Numbered from the stretch's first letter, positions 16,012-24,183 are shown. The stretch: DNA of 64,000 bases from Limnohabitans sp. (GCA_030158125.1 JAOATL010000012.1:62001-126000), one strand, 5' to 3'. Translations and numbers: made by a program. Notes: generated by a model not told the origin, from the letters alone.

Positions 16012-16323
16012 TTAGGACACCGTGGCTTCGTCAGTGCGTGTATCGCCTTTGCTGTCTTTCCATGTCACTGCAATTTTGTCGCCGGCTTTAGCGCCCTTGA
16101 CTGCAAATTGCAAAAATGGATTTTTGGAGACAGCGGGGCCCCATTCAGCGGACAACACAGGCTTGCCGTTGTGTGTGGCTGTGACTTCTTGGATGTACCA
16201 CGCTGGTACGGTTTTGCCAGCCGCGTCTTTGCGCTGACCCGATTCCATTTCGTGGCTCATCAGAACACGAACAGTTGCTTTGTCACCAGAGGCTTGGGCG
16301 CGAATGCGCATTGGATCTGCCAT
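16012..16323 (-). CDS. soxZ: SoxZ, sulfur carrier complex subunit
   Basis: 103 aa, no signal peptide, as usual for SoxZ, which is co-exported with Tat-targeted SoxY. The immunoglobulin-like fold is suggested by MRIRAQASGDKATVRVLMSH and GDKIAVTWKDSKGD near the C-terminus. It pairs with SoxY to hold sulfur intermediates for SoxAX, SoxB and SoxCD. It starts 45 bases after soxY. A terminator-like hairpin follows its stop and may keep soxYZ transcript levels above those of soxAXB. Confidence 0.95.
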   Translation of the reverse strand: MADPMRIRAQASGDKATVRVLMSHEMESGQRKDAAGKTVPAWYIQEVTATHNGKPVLSAEWGPAVSKNPFLQFAVKGAKAGDKIAVTWKDSKGDTRTDEATVS

Positions 16324-16368
16324 TTTTTTCTCCTGAATTTGTGTAAATGAAACAATAGGGCAGGGGGA

Positions 16369-16824
16369 TTAACCGCCGCAACCGCCCAAAGTGACTTTGA
16401 CTTCTTTTTTGGCAAACAAGGCCTTGCCGTCTGCCATGATGGCCACCGCATAAACATCAGACGATTGGCCCATTTTGGCGCGAGTAGAGAAGTTGGCTTC
16501 TACGGCATCGCTGACATGGAACATGGCGACCAGTGCGGCTGGGTTCTTTTCTACCAAAACCAAAATTTGTTTGACGCCAGGCAATGTCGTGCTGGCACCC
16601 AAAGGCACCACGGCACCGTTTTCGGCGATGTCTGGACCTGTGATGGTGACGTCTTTGCTTTCCGCAATGGCACCGCCGCCGTAGGCCTTGACCGCGTCTT
16701 GAACAGACTTGGCATCAAAACCAACTTTGTTAAAAGCAGCATGTGCGAACTGGGGGAAACCAGCCGTTGCCAGCAGGCCTGCAACCACCATGCTCTGTTT
16801 GATTGTCTCGCGACGAGTTTGCAT
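16369..16824 (-). CDS. soxY: SoxY, sulfur-binding carrier protein
   Basis: 151 aa. The C-terminus is VTLGGCGG, with the carrier cysteine C149 on a flexible Gly arm; it holds all covalent intermediates of the Sox pathway. The N-terminus has a twin-arginine signal (TRRETIKQSMVVAGLLA), so the SoxYZ complex goes out through Tat. The gene is in the order soxD-soxY-soxZ, with 77 bases to soxD. Length and motif are typical, and no substitutions at the key residue are seen. Confidence 0.96.
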   Translation of the reverse strand: MQTRRETIKQSMVVAGLLATAGFPQFAHAAFNKVGFDAKSVQDAVKAYGGGAIAESKDVTITGPDIAENGAVVPLGASTTLPGVKQILVLVEKNPAALVAMFHVSDAVEANFSTRAKMGQSSDVYAVAIMADGKALFAKKEVKVTLGGCGG

Positions 16825-16901
16825 CTGAATTCTCCTTGTGAATAAGTTGATGCTAATGAAATCTGAGTCAAAGTCAATTCAGTTGAGCTTTGACTTTTCT
16901 T

Positions 16902-17996
16902 TTATTTGGTGGCGCCAGCAGCAATCCAGTTGGCAATGATTTTTGCATCCGCCTCGCCAATGGTTTGCGCTGGCATGGGAATTGGTCCCCAAACACCCGC
17001 GCCGCCTGATTTGATTTTGCCTGCCAAATAGTCCACTTTGCCAGGGTATTTTTTGGCAATTTCATTGAAACCAGGGCCCACAATTTTCTTGTCGATGCCG
17101 TGGCAGGCTGTGCATGTATTTTTGCTGAGCAGTGCCATGACAGCCTTGGTGTCAGCTTTGCCGTCGGTGGCTTTGGCGGGTGCTGCAGCACTGGTGCTGG
17201 GGGTGGCTGGTGTTGCACTTGTTTTGCCACTGCTGCCTTCAGGCTTGGTGGTGTCGGCCCCTTTTTGCTGTCCGACCATGCGGTTTTGTTCGCTCAAGTT
17301 GCCGTGCGCGTTGCGTGCAAAGTCTGGCAGGAATGACGCCACTTTGGGCTCTGCCACGCAGTCTTTCATGCAAATGACGTTGCGGGTGTCTGGCTTGTAG
17401 GTGCCGCCAAACTCTTTACCTGGCCACATGGCATGCGCCGTGGTCATGCCGTTGCGGTTCGGCATGCGTTTTTGCACGTCTGCGATGTTTTTGTCTGACA
17501 AGACAAAGTTGTCAGGCACCACGCCAGCCAAGTTCAACAAGAAACCAGTGACTGCGTAAACTTCTTCTGTGGTCAAAGTCTTGGGGTTGGTCCAAGGCAT
17601 GGCACGGTTGATGTAATCCCACAAAGTAGACACGGTGGCCACCTTCATGATGGTGGTGCGACCCGGAAAGTCTGTGCGTGTGAGATTGGCAACGCGGCCT
17701 GTTTTGATGTCCTCGGCGGTGGTGCCGCCAATCAGGGGGCTGAACACTTCATTGGACTCACCAAAAATGCCGTGGCAATGAGCGCACTTGGCTTCCCACA
17801 CATCTTGGCCTTTGGCCACAGATCCCGAACCAGCAGGCAAACCTTTAAAGTCAGGGCGAACATCGATGTCCCATGCGGCCACTTCTTTGGCAGTTGCATC
17901 GCGTCCAACACCAGGATATTTGGTGCTTTGTGCAAACGCTGTTGCCCCTGTCAAACAGATGGCGATGGCCAACGCAATTTTAGGAAACTTGAACAT
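16902..17996 (-). CDS. soxD: SoxD, diheme c-type cytochrome subunit of SoxCD
   Basis: 364 aa with an N-terminal signal peptide (ends near TAFAQ). Heme sites at C71-x2-C74-H75 (CAHCH) and C295-x2-C298-H299 (CTACH); an Ala/Thr/Ser-rich linker (about 255-282) joins the two domains. It takes electrons from the SoxC molybdenum centre during sulfur dehydrogenation. The C-terminal domain closely resembles the small cytochrome at 21950-22258 (shared GPxPMPAQ). Its start overlaps the soxC stop by 17 bases. Confidence 0.92.
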   Translation of the reverse strand: MFKFPKIALAIAICLTGATAFAQSTKYPGVGRDATAKEVAAWDIDVRPDFKGLPAGSGSVAKGQDVWEAKCAHCHGIFGESNEVFSPLIGGTTAEDIKTGRVANLTRTDFPGRTTIMKVATVSTLWDYINRAMPWTNPKTLTTEEVYAVTGFLLNLAGVVPDNFVLSDKNIADVQKRMPNRNGMTTAHAMWPGKEFGGTYKPDTRNVICMKDCVAEPKVASFLPDFARNAHGNLSEQNRMVGQQKGADTTKPEGSSGKTSATPATPSTSAAAPAKATDGKADTKAVMALLSKNTCTACHGIDKKIVGPGFNEIAKKYPGKVDYLAGKIKSGGAGVWGPIPMPAQTIGEADAKIIANWIAAGATK

Positions 17997-19368
17997 TTTT
18001 CACCTCGCCATTTTCTTGAACCAACCATGACTGAATGGCGTTGTTGTGATAGATAGAGCGTGTGCCGCGCACATCGCGCAATTGCTTGTACATGGGCTGA
18101 ACGTAGCCTGTTTCATCTTGTGCACGGCTTTGAATGATGGCCGGTTTGCCATCCCACACCCAATCCAAATTGAAGCGTGTCAGTGCTTTGGAGAGCACGG
18201 GAGTTTCAAGACGTGCTTGACGCCAGTTGCGGCCGCCATCGGTCGACACGTCGACACGCTTGATCTTGCCTTTGCCCGACCACGCCAATCCGGTGATGTT
18301 GTAGAAACCTTTGTCCAACAGCACTTGACCACCTGAAGGCGTCGTGACAACGCTCTTGCACTCTTGAATGTTGGTGTACTGTCGGTGCAAACCGCCCGGT
18401 TGCAAATCGATGTAGTGAATGGCTTCGTCTTTGGCTGCGTAGGGCTGATCGCCCACTTCGACGCGGCGCAAATACTTGACCCAGCTCACGCCTTGAACAC
18501 CCGGAACGACCAAGCGCAAAGGGTAGCCATTTTCGGGGCGCAGCATTTCACCGTTTTGACCGTAGGCCACCAATACTTCGCCCGACGTGATGAGACTCAT
18601 GGGGATGGTGCGCGTCATGGAGGAGCCGTCACCGCCTTCTGCCAACACAAACTTGCCATTTTTCAGATCTGCACCAGCCAACTCAAGCAAGGTGATCAAA
18701 GGGACACCCGTGAACTCACTGCAAGACAGCATGCCGTGTGTGTATTGCACGGTGGGCACTGCAACGTTGCCCCAATCGACGGCCGTGTTGGCGCCGCATT
18801 CAATGAAGTGAAAGCGCGAGACCGATGGCAAACGCATGATCTCGTCCATGGTGAAAACTTTGGGATTTTTCACCATGCCGTTGATCATGAAACGGTGTTT
18901 GGAGGGGTCGATGTCCCACCAGCCTTGGTGATGACGCTCAAAGTGCAGGCCACTTGGCGTGACGATGCCAAACAAAGATTGCAGAGGTGCAAAGGACACA
19001 GACGCTTGCGTGGTTTGAGTTAAACCTGGGCTTTGACGACGTTGTAAATTGGCCTCGTATTTGGAGGGCTTGCCATAACCTTCTGTGGCAACGCCTTGAC
19101 CCAAGCCTGTTGCGTGCTCGGGAAGTTTGAGGATGTTGGGGTCACCGCCTTCGGTGGGGAGGGGGTTGCCTTGGGCCCAAGCGGTGGGCGCTGAAACGGC
19201 AGCAACACCCGCTGCTGTGGCCGTGGATGCGGCTGCAAACGCGCGTCGAATGAAGTCGCGGCGACCTTGCTTTCCTTCGGCAAAAACCGTTTTGACATCG
19301 GTGGGTGTCAGAAAGTTTTCAGGGGCTTTGATGACCCGTCCTGACGAATTAAATTGCTCTTTCACCAT
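17980..19368 (-). CDS. soxC: SoxC, molybdenum sulfur dehydrogenase subunit
   Basis: 462 aa. Sulfite-oxidase-family molybdoprotein; as SoxCD it oxidises the sulfane sulfur on SoxY. The Tat signal has R36-R37 in GRRDFIRRAF after an unusually long N-region, also seen in other SoxC. The Moco cysteine is in FHFIECGANTAVDW. It is the first gene of the sox cluster. Upstream are an ArsR-type dyad candidate (19414-19429) and a perfect FNR-type box (19516-19529). Presence of SoxCD predicts full oxidation to sulfate without sulfur globules. Confidence 0.95.
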   Translation of the reverse strand: MVKEQFNSSGRVIKAPENFLTPTDVKTVFAEGKQGRRDFIRRAFAAASTATAAGVAAVSAPTAWAQGNPLPTEGGDPNILKLPEHATGLGQGVATEGYGKPSKYEANLQRRQSPGLTQTTQASVSFAPLQSLFGIVTPSGLHFERHHQGWWDIDPSKHRFMINGMVKNPKVFTMDEIMRLPSVSRFHFIECGANTAVDWGNVAVPTVQYTHGMLSCSEFTGVPLITLLELAGADLKNGKFVLAEGGDGSSMTRTIPMSLITSGEVLVAYGQNGEMLRPENGYPLRLVVPGVQGVSWVKYLRRVEVGDQPYAAKDEAIHYIDLQPGGLHRQYTNIQECKSVVTTPSGGQVLLDKGFYNITGLAWSGKGKIKRVDVSTDGGRNWRQARLETPVLSKALTRFNLDWVWDGKPAIIQSRAQDETGYVQPMYKQLRDVRGTRSIYHNNAIQSWLVQENGEVKNVQVS

Positions 19369-19413
19369 ATCTCCTTGTTGCGCGTGTGCAAGCGCGCGTT
19401 AGCCGCCAATTAT

Positions 19414-19429
19414 ATAAGTCAATGCTTAT
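19414..19429. promoter_or_regulatory. Candidate sulfur-regulator dyad upstream of soxC
   Basis: ATAAG-TCAATG-CTTAT is an inverted repeat 45 bases upstream of the soxC start. The same 16-base layout (ATNAG-N6-CTNAT) occurs at 24161-24176, 27971-27986 and, with one change, at 22281-22296. It could be the binding site of the ArsR-family regulator encoded at 28041-28385. This is inference. Confidence 0.5.
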
Positions 19430-19515
19430 TTATAAGCCGAGATTGTCGGCTGTGCGGCTGAACTCAAAATTACAAAATCAAGCCTGCGATTGTGAAAGAC
19501 CCGATGCCATCAGAA

Positions 19516-19529
19516 TTGATTTAAATCAA
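19516..19529. promoter_or_regulatory. Consensus FNR box upstream of soxC
   Basis: TTGATTTAAATCAA matches the FNR consensus TTGAT-N4-ATCAA without mismatch and is fully palindromic. It lies 147 bases upstream of soxC and 25 bases past the end of the FadL gene, so only soxC is positioned to use it. A matching regulator is encoded at 6968-7672. Confidence 0.65.
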
Positions 19530-19553
19530 TCCCGATGACATCGGTATCTTTGA

Positions 19554-20876
19554 TCAATAGCGATAGCTGGCCAGTACCTGCCAGTTGTTTTGGCTGTGTG
19601 AAATGCTGGCTCCTGGCGTGGCGACTGTGACTTTGCCGGCATGCGACATGGCCATGTCCAATTGCAACTGCTTGTTGATTTGGTAGCCGGCACCCAATGT
19701 GATGTGCTCTTCAACAATGGCTGGGAACAAAGGATTGGTCAATTCTTTGGGAATGGGATTGCTGGCCTTGTTGATGCCGCCGCGCAGTGTGAGCAGGTCG
19801 TTCACACGGTAAGCTGCGCCCAATGACACCACCGTTTGGTCGGCCCAGTTTTGTGGCATGGCAAAACTGACGCTACCGCCCATGCCAGCACTGGTGTAGC
19901 TCATGGAAAATTGCTTCATTACTTTAGACCACTCGACGCGTTTGACATCGGCTGCCAAGGTGAGGGCGGGGCTGGATTTGAAGGCCATGCCTAAAGCCAG
20001 TGTGGCGGGCATTTGGAAGTCCAACACCTTGAGCTGGCCGACATCGGCAAAACCACCAGGGGCACTCATGCTGGCACCCGTGGCGGTGGTTTTCATGTCG
20101 CCTTGCGCTGTTTTGAGGTGGTAGCTTGCACCCAAGGTCATGTCGGGCGTCGCTTGGTAAGTCATGCCCAGCTTGCCAGTCCAACCTGTTGCTTTTGCAG
20201 CGCCGCTGTAGTCGCTGCTGTTGGAGAAATCGATGCGAGCCCAAGGTGCTTGTGCCAATTGGGGCAAAGCCATGCCAAGGTTGCCAGAAGGCATGCCATT
20301 GACCATGCCGCCCAATTGGGCGCCAGTCGCGGCCATTTTCATGTCCAAGTTTGACCAAGCAAAGTCCAATGTGGCGCCCACATTCAATTTGTCGTTGACT
20401 TTCATTGCGACGGGGAACAACACACGGCCTACGCTGAGTTCAGAGCGGACATCGGCGCCGGAGCCCATGGCCAGCGCGGAGTTGGCTGCGTAATCTGTGC
20501 CCATGCCGCCTTGACCAAACATGCCCACGCCGTAAGTCAAGGTGCCCGCTTTGCGGACCCAACCAAAGGCGGGCATGACATACGAGGTGCCGCTTGAGTT
20601 TGCGCTGGGAAAGCCAGGGACCGACGTGCTGACCTTGGGGCCCAAGACGCCCAAGGCCAAGTCAAAACGCGTGCCGTCAGGTCCCATTTGCAAAGTGGCC
20701 GGGTTGTTCATCATGGCGGCTGTGCCGTTTTCGATGGCGGTTGCTGCGCCGCCCATGGCCAAGGCCACTGGGCCGTAGCCTTCCAAGATCATGCCGTTGG
20801 TGGCCCAGGCAGATGTGCCCGATGTCAAAATGGCTGCCGCAATGGCAATGGCTTGTTTGTTGAATTGAATGTGCAT
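19554..20876 (-). CDS. OmpP1/FadL/TodX-family outer-membrane channel
   Basis: 440 aa. It has a signal peptide (to about residue 25, SAWATNG) directly followed by the N-terminal hatch motif NGMILEGYGPVALAMGG, the family hallmark; the remainder alternates like a beta-barrel and ends in an aromatic residue (ASYRY). FadL proteins admit hydrophobic substrates. In sulfur oxidisers a FadL homologue sits in sox or sulfur gene clusters and uptake of elemental sulfur has been proposed, but that is not shown here. It follows the DUF302 gene by 18 bases. Confidence 0.88.
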   Translation of the reverse strand: MHIQFNKQAIAIAAAILTSGTSAWATNGMILEGYGPVALAMGGAATAIENGTAAMMNNPATLQMGPDGTRFDLALGVLGPKVSTSVPGFPSANSSGTSYVMPAFGWVRKAGTLTYGVGMFGQGGMGTDYAANSALAMGSGADVRSELSVGRVLFPVAMKVNDKLNVGATLDFAWSNLDMKMAATGAQLGGMVNGMPSGNLGMALPQLAQAPWARIDFSNSSDYSGAAKATGWTGKLGMTYQATPDMTLGASYHLKTAQGDMKTTATGASMSAPGGFADVGQLKVLDFQMPATLALGMAFKSSPALTLAADVKRVEWSKVMKQFSMSYTSAGMGGSVSFAMPQNWADQTVVSLGAAYRVNDLLTLRGGINKASNPIPKELTNPLFPAIVEEHITLGAGYQINKQLQLDMAMSHAGKVTVATPGASISHSQNNWQVLASYRY

Positions 20877-20894
20877 GGTGTCTCCTCTTGAGTT

Positions 20895-21470
20895 TTAAAT
20901 TTCGCCTTTAGAGGCACGTTCCATCATTTCCCAAATGGTGTCTCTGACCGCATTGGCCTCTTCTTTCAATGGCGAAGGCAACTTGCGGCCCATCTTGACC
21001 ATCATGTCCATGTTGAGTGTGTACAGCCACAGGCCGTCTTCCTTTTCAACCACCGTGACACGACAGGGCAGGTAAGCGGCCATGTGTGGGCTGAAGTCGA
21101 CCATGCGACGTGCTGTGGTGGGGGTGCAGAAGGAATAAACCGTCAACAGTTTTTGTTTCTGGCCTGTGCGTGCTTCGAGTTCTTTGGACAATGGCAAAGT
21201 GCCCACATCCTTCATGTTGCGCTCCGTGGCAACTTGTTTCAGGACTTGCTCAATGTCGTTGGCCGTGACGCCCTTGGCCACTTTGCGCTCCCAAGTGGTG
21301 GCCACAGCAATGTCGCCCTCTGCCTCAACCCAACGATCCCACATGCGACTGGCTTCAGCGCCGGCACCGCTTTCAAGTTTCGTCATGGTGCTGATGGTGC
21401 CGCAACCGGTCAGCATCAGTGTTGCTGTGACGGCGGCAGCCAAGGTCGCTTGTTTCAATCCAAATCGCAT
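20895..21470 (-). CDS. DUF302 lipoprotein
   Basis: 191 aa from MRFGLKQATLAAA. The signal ends in a lipobox (MLTGC), so it is a predicted lipoprotein. The DUF302 domain covers about 60-170; the segment CTPTTARRMVDFSPHMAAYLPCR carries the conserved region of this family, whose function is unknown. DUF302 genes are frequent next to sulfur-oxidation genes. Two overlapping CsoR/CstR-type dyads lie about 97 bases upstream, implying persulfide- or metal-sensitive control together with the FadL gene. Confidence 0.85.
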   Translation of the reverse strand: MRFGLKQATLAAAVTATLMLTGCGTISTMTKLESGAGAEASRMWDRWVEAEGDIAVATTWERKVAKGVTANDIEQVLKQVATERNMKDVGTLPLSKELEARTGQKQKLLTVYSFCTPTTARRMVDFSPHMAAYLPCRVTVVEKEDGLWLYTLNMDMMVKMGRKLPSPLKEEANAVRDTIWEMMERASKGEI

Positions 21471-21566
21471 GGGGTTTCTCCTGTTTGATCTCGTCTTACT
21501 GTCAAGACTTGCGTGCATTCGCAGGTCTCCAGTGAATCTTGAATCATGCCGGAAGAAAACCCGTGG

Positions 21567-21594
21567 GGGTATCAGAAGATACCCTAGAGGGTAA
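21567..21594. promoter_or_regulatory. Double CsoR/CstR-type operator
   Basis: Two overlapping dyads: GGGTATC-AGAA-GATACCC (21567-21584) and ATACCC-TAGA-GGGTAA (21579-21594). The second matches ATACCC-N4-GGGTAT, as does the site at 8002. They lie between the cytochrome gene ending at 21615 and the DUF302 gene starting at 21470, so they probably control DUF302 and FadL. Confidence 0.6.
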
Positions 21595-21614
21595 GGTAGG
21601 CTGTGCGTCAGCCT

Positions 21615-21950
21615 TTACTTGAACTTGTAGTGGTCGCGATTTAAAACGGCGGCAACAGCCGTGACTTCTTCGGGGAAAAATCCCAAATTGAGTTCGGTGT
21701 TGCACTGCTCAACCATGCCCCTGAGAAAGCCTGGGGTGTTGATGCGACCCTGCGGCTTGTACATGGCACTGCCATCGCCGCCCACGCGTTTTTGATGGCA
21801 TGTTGCACAGTTGTTTTGCGCAATGAGTTGGGCACCCAGTTTCAAGTCAGCATCTTTGAACAAGGCCGGCTGGGCAAGCACAGGGCTGCTCAACAGAAGT
21901 CCAATTAGAAGACTGCTTGCCCCCCAAAGCGCCGAAAAATGACGTGACAT
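21615..21950 (-). CDS. Small periplasmic c-type cytochrome
   Basis: 111 aa (or 112 from the adjacent ATG at 21953). Signal peptide ends near SSPVLAQ. One heme motif C48-x2-C51-H52 (CATCH). A further cysteine lies in VEQCNTEL. The mature domain is about 85 residues. The start overlaps the stop of the preceding cytochrome gene (ATGATG/TGA), so the pair is coupled. It likely accepts electrons from sulfur oxidation; its exact partner is unknown. Confidence 0.82.
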   Translation of the reverse strand: MSRHFSALWGASSLLIGLLLSSPVLAQPALFKDADLKLGAQLIAQNNCATCHQKRVGGDGSAMYKPQGRINTPGFLRGMVEQCNTELNLGFFPEEVTAVAAVLNRDHYKFK

Positions 21951-22258
21951 CATTTGGCGCCAGCCAAAATCCAGGAGGCCAAAGTGTTGGCATCGGCATC
22001 GCTCAAGGCAGCCTGTGCGGGCATTGGAACAGGGCCCCATTTGCCAGAGCCACCAGCCTTGATGCTTTTGGCCAGGTTGGCTGCGGCATCTTTTTGGCCT
22101 GCATATTTTTTGGCCACATCTTGATAGGCGGGACCCACGAGCTTCTTGTCGACGGTATGACACGCCATGCATGCATTTTTCTTGGCTAAATCGAGGTTGG
22201 CCCAAGCTGGCATTGCGGCAGCGCATGCGACTGCCAAGGTGATTGTCTTGATGTTCAT
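21950..22258 (-). CDS. c551/c552-like monoheme cytochrome c
   Basis: 102 aa. Signal peptide to about residue 20 (MPAWA); heme motif C30-x2-C33-H34 (CMACH). Axial Met candidate in GPVPMPAQ. The mature protein closely parallels the C-terminal heme domain of SoxD, including the KKxVGPxxxxxAKKYxG stretch. It is therefore a good candidate electron acceptor for the Sox enzymes. The start at MNIKTITL is preceded by AGAGGTTTT; a longer reading from 22288 is unlikely. A dyad candidate and an FNR-like box lie just upstream. Confidence 0.87.
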   Translation of the reverse strand: MNIKTITLAVACAAAMPAWANLDLAKKNACMACHTVDKKLVGPAYQDVAKKYAGQKDAAANLAKSIKAGGSGKWGPVPMPAQAALSDADANTLASWILAGAK

Positions 22259-22280
22259 AAAACCTCTGTCAATTAAATAT

Positions 22281-22296
22281 ATAACCAAAGGCTAAT
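22281..22296. promoter_or_regulatory. Candidate sulfur-regulator dyad (imperfect)
   Basis: ATAAC-CAAAGG-CTAAT has the same 16-base layout as the soxC and YeeE sites, with one changed position. On the minus strand it reads ATTAGCCTTTGGTTAT, sharing ATTAGCC with the site at 27971. It is 23 bases upstream of the cytochrome c gene start. Confidence 0.35.
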
Positions 22297-22310
22297 TTAA
22301 CTGAAGTCAA
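22297..22310. promoter_or_regulatory. FNR-like box (TTAACTGAAGTCAA)
   Basis: This imperfect FNR-type dyad is near-identical in half-sites to the box at 7888. It abuts the dyad at 22281 upstream of the cytochrome pair. Its distance to the start codon is too short for a class II arrangement. Confidence 0.3.
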
Positions 22311-22390
22311 GTTTGTTTTTCAGGCCAAGACAGAGAAGTTGTGATCGGTAGTTTCCCGAGGGCCTTGGGCTGTGACGGCGCTTGCACAAT

Positions 22391-22900
22391 TCAAGCGCGC
22401 AAAGCTTTGCGGGCCAGAGCGATGCGCTCTTCCAAGTAAGCGCCATAAAAATCGGGTAAATAACCACCTTCCATGCGCTCAGCCACCTCTTGGCCTTTGG
22501 GGCCAAAAAAGATCAGTGTGGGGGCAATGCTGACGCGCCATTGCTTGACCAGCTGGTCATGCGTTTGAGGCTGGCCCTGCAGTCCGATCACTTGGCGATC
22601 ACTGCGCATGTCGACTTGCACAATGGGAAATCCTTGTTTTTGCATGGGGCTGAGGTAACTTTCTCTGGCCATTTTGCAAAAGGGGCAACCCGCTAAGCTG
22701 ACCATGACGATCAAAGGATCTTGGCTTCGCATGGCCATCTTCAGTTCGTTGGGCAATGACACCGCAGCAGGGAGTTGTGCGGGCGCGGCTGACGCTGATT
22801 GCGGCAGCCATGTGAAGCCACTGGCGACCGTTCCGGCCAGGCCTGTGAGCCATGTTCGGCGGTTGATGACCGTCTGCGGTGTGAGGGACTTGGGATGCAT
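22391..22900 (-). CDS. Thioredoxin-fold protein with exported N-terminus (SoxW-like)
   Basis: 169 aa. The N-terminus contains a twin-arginine-type signal (INRRTWLTGLAGTVASG) ending near SASA. The thioredoxin-like domain has C72-x2-C75 (GCPFCKMARESYL) and a cis-Pro region (APTLIFFGPKG). SoxW-type thioredoxins keep SoxY or other periplasmic thiols reduced, and this one may do the same; that is inferred from location. It is divergent from the first YeeE gene. No CcdA/SoxV partner is seen in the window. Confidence 0.8.
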   Translation of the reverse strand: MHPKSLTPQTVINRRTWLTGLAGTVASGFTWLPQSASAAPAQLPAAVSLPNELKMAMRSQDPLIVMVSLAGCPFCKMARESYLSPMQKQGFPIVQVDMRSDRQVIGLQGQPQTHDQLVKQWRVSIAPTLIFFGPKGQEVAERMEGGYLPDFYGAYLEERIALARKALRA

Positions 22901-23024
22901 GGCAAAGTTTAGGAAAAAAAAGGGACAATCAAAGGATTCGCACCGTCAAAACCCAGAGGACGCAAATTGTCCGCCTAGGCTTGGGGGAGATATATCAGTA
23001 TTGAATGAATTATTGGGGAACTTT

Positions 23025-24089
23025 GTGAATCTCGCAAGTCTGCTTGAAACTTATGGTGACCATTGGGTCCTTGCCTTTGGGGGCGGCCTCATTGGCCTGC
23101 TGTTTGGCTTCAGTGGGCAGCGTTCTAAATTTTGTGCACGCGCAGCGGTCATCGAGAGTTGCGAGGGTGAATGGCGTCAACGATTTGCCGGCTGGATGCT
23201 GGCTTTCGCAACAGCCATGCTGATGGTCCAAGCGGCCATAGCGCTGGGCTTTCTCAATCCTGCCAATTCGCGTCATTTGGGTTCACAAGGCAGCATCTCT
23301 GGCGCGATTTTGGGTGGCTTTATGTTTGGGGTTGGCATGATCATGTCGCGTGGATGCGCCAGCCGATTGATCATTCTGTCTGCCAACGGCAATTTGCGGG
23401 CCTGGATCTCCGGCTTGGTTTTTGCCGTCACAGTCCAGGCAACGCTTTCTGGTGCGTTGGCACCCGTGCGTCAAACCATGGCGTCTTGGTGGCTGGTGGA
23501 CGGCGGACCACAACGCAACCTCTTGACCCTCACAGGCACAGCTTCATGGATGGGCTTGGCGCTGGGCCTGGTGTTCTTGGGCATTGCCATTTGGCGCTTT
23601 AGAGTCACAGCGGGCGGCTCCAAACCGCTTATATGGGGCAATGTTTTTGTGGGTGCGGCCCTTGCTTTAGGTTGGTATTTCACGCAATGGATTGCCAGCG
23701 CTTCTTTTGAGCCTGTGCCCGTACAAGGTCTGTCGTTTAGCAGCCCATCTGCAGAATGGCTGAACCGTGTCCTTTATACCGACACTGCACCCAAGTTTGG
23801 GTTTGATGCGGGCTTATTGCCAGGCGTCTTTGTCGGCTCATTCTTAGCAGCCATTTTATTTGGTGATTTCAAATTTGAAGGTTTTCAAACCGAGAACAAA
23901 TTGGGGCATTACCTCAGCGGCGCTATTTTGATGGGCTTTGGTGCTGTGTTGGCGGGCGGCTGCACGGTGGGTGCCGGTATGTCGGGCGGCATTGTGTTTT
24001 CAAACACGGCTTGGCTCACCCTTTTGTCGATCATTGCCGGCGCTGCGATGACCTATAAATTCTTGAAGTCCATCGGCGCCCCCACCTGA
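23025..24089 (+). CDS. YeeE/YedE (TsuA/PmpA-like) sulfur-species transporter 1
   Basis: 354 aa from GTG (VNLASLLETYGDHWVLAFGG), preceded by GGGGA; this start aligns with that of the paralogue at 24195. About nine or ten hydrophobic segments. Conserved Cys motifs are SKFCARAAV, SRGCASRL and AGGCTVGAG. In TsuA these cysteines line the path for thiosulfate, and PmpAB homologues handle sulfur species under persulfide control. Both halves are in one chain, like TsuA. It is transcribed away from the thioredoxin-like gene. Substrate is inferred to be thiosulfate or (per)sulfide. Confidence 0.85.
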   Translation: MNLASLLETYGDHWVLAFGGGLIGLLFGFSGQRSKFCARAAVIESCEGEWRQRFAGWMLAFATAMLMVQAAIALGFLNPANSRHLGSQGSISGAILGGFMFGVGMIMSRGCASRLIILSANGNLRAWISGLVFAVTVQATLSGALAPVRQTMASWWLVDGGPQRNLLTLTGTASWMGLALGLVFLGIAIWRFRVTAGGSKPLIWGNVFVGAALALGWYFTQWIASASFEPVPVQGLSFSSPSAEWLNRVLYTDTAPKFGFDAGLLPGVFVGSFLAAILFGDFKFEGFQTENKLGHYLSGAILMGFGAVLAGGCTVGAGMSGGIVFSNTAWLTLLSIIAGAAMTYKFLKSIGAPT

Positions 24090-24157
24090 AATGGGGGCAG
24101 GGGTCAGCGCCCTGGTGTTGACGCAGGTCAAGTTGTTGGCGTTGACTGCTGGTAGCA

Positions 24158-24183
24158 TTCATATCAGTCCATGCTGATATGAA
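24158..24183. promoter_or_regulatory. Perfect 26-bp operator-like inverted repeat
   Basis: TTCATATCAG (24158-24167) and CTGATATGAA (24174-24183) are perfect 10-bp arms separated by TCCATG. The site is 11 bases upstream of the GTG of the second YeeE gene. Its core ATCAG-N6-CTGAT matches the dyads upstream of soxC and dsrE. An ArsR-family repressor is encoded at 28041-28385. Confidence 0.7.

Noticed and set aside
19530-19552. CCGATG-A-CATCGG as terminator of the FadL gene
   Set aside because: The loop is one base and there is no T-run, so it cannot form a normal terminator hairpin.
22674-23024. N-terminal extension of the first YeeE gene
   Set aside because: The extra 117 codons overlap the divergent thioredoxin-like gene; the GTG at 23025 has a ribosome site and aligns with the paralogue's start.
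24078-24098. Hairpin GCCCCCA/TGGGGGC at the end of the first YeeE gene as a terminator
   Set aside because: It spans the stop codon and lacks any T-run.
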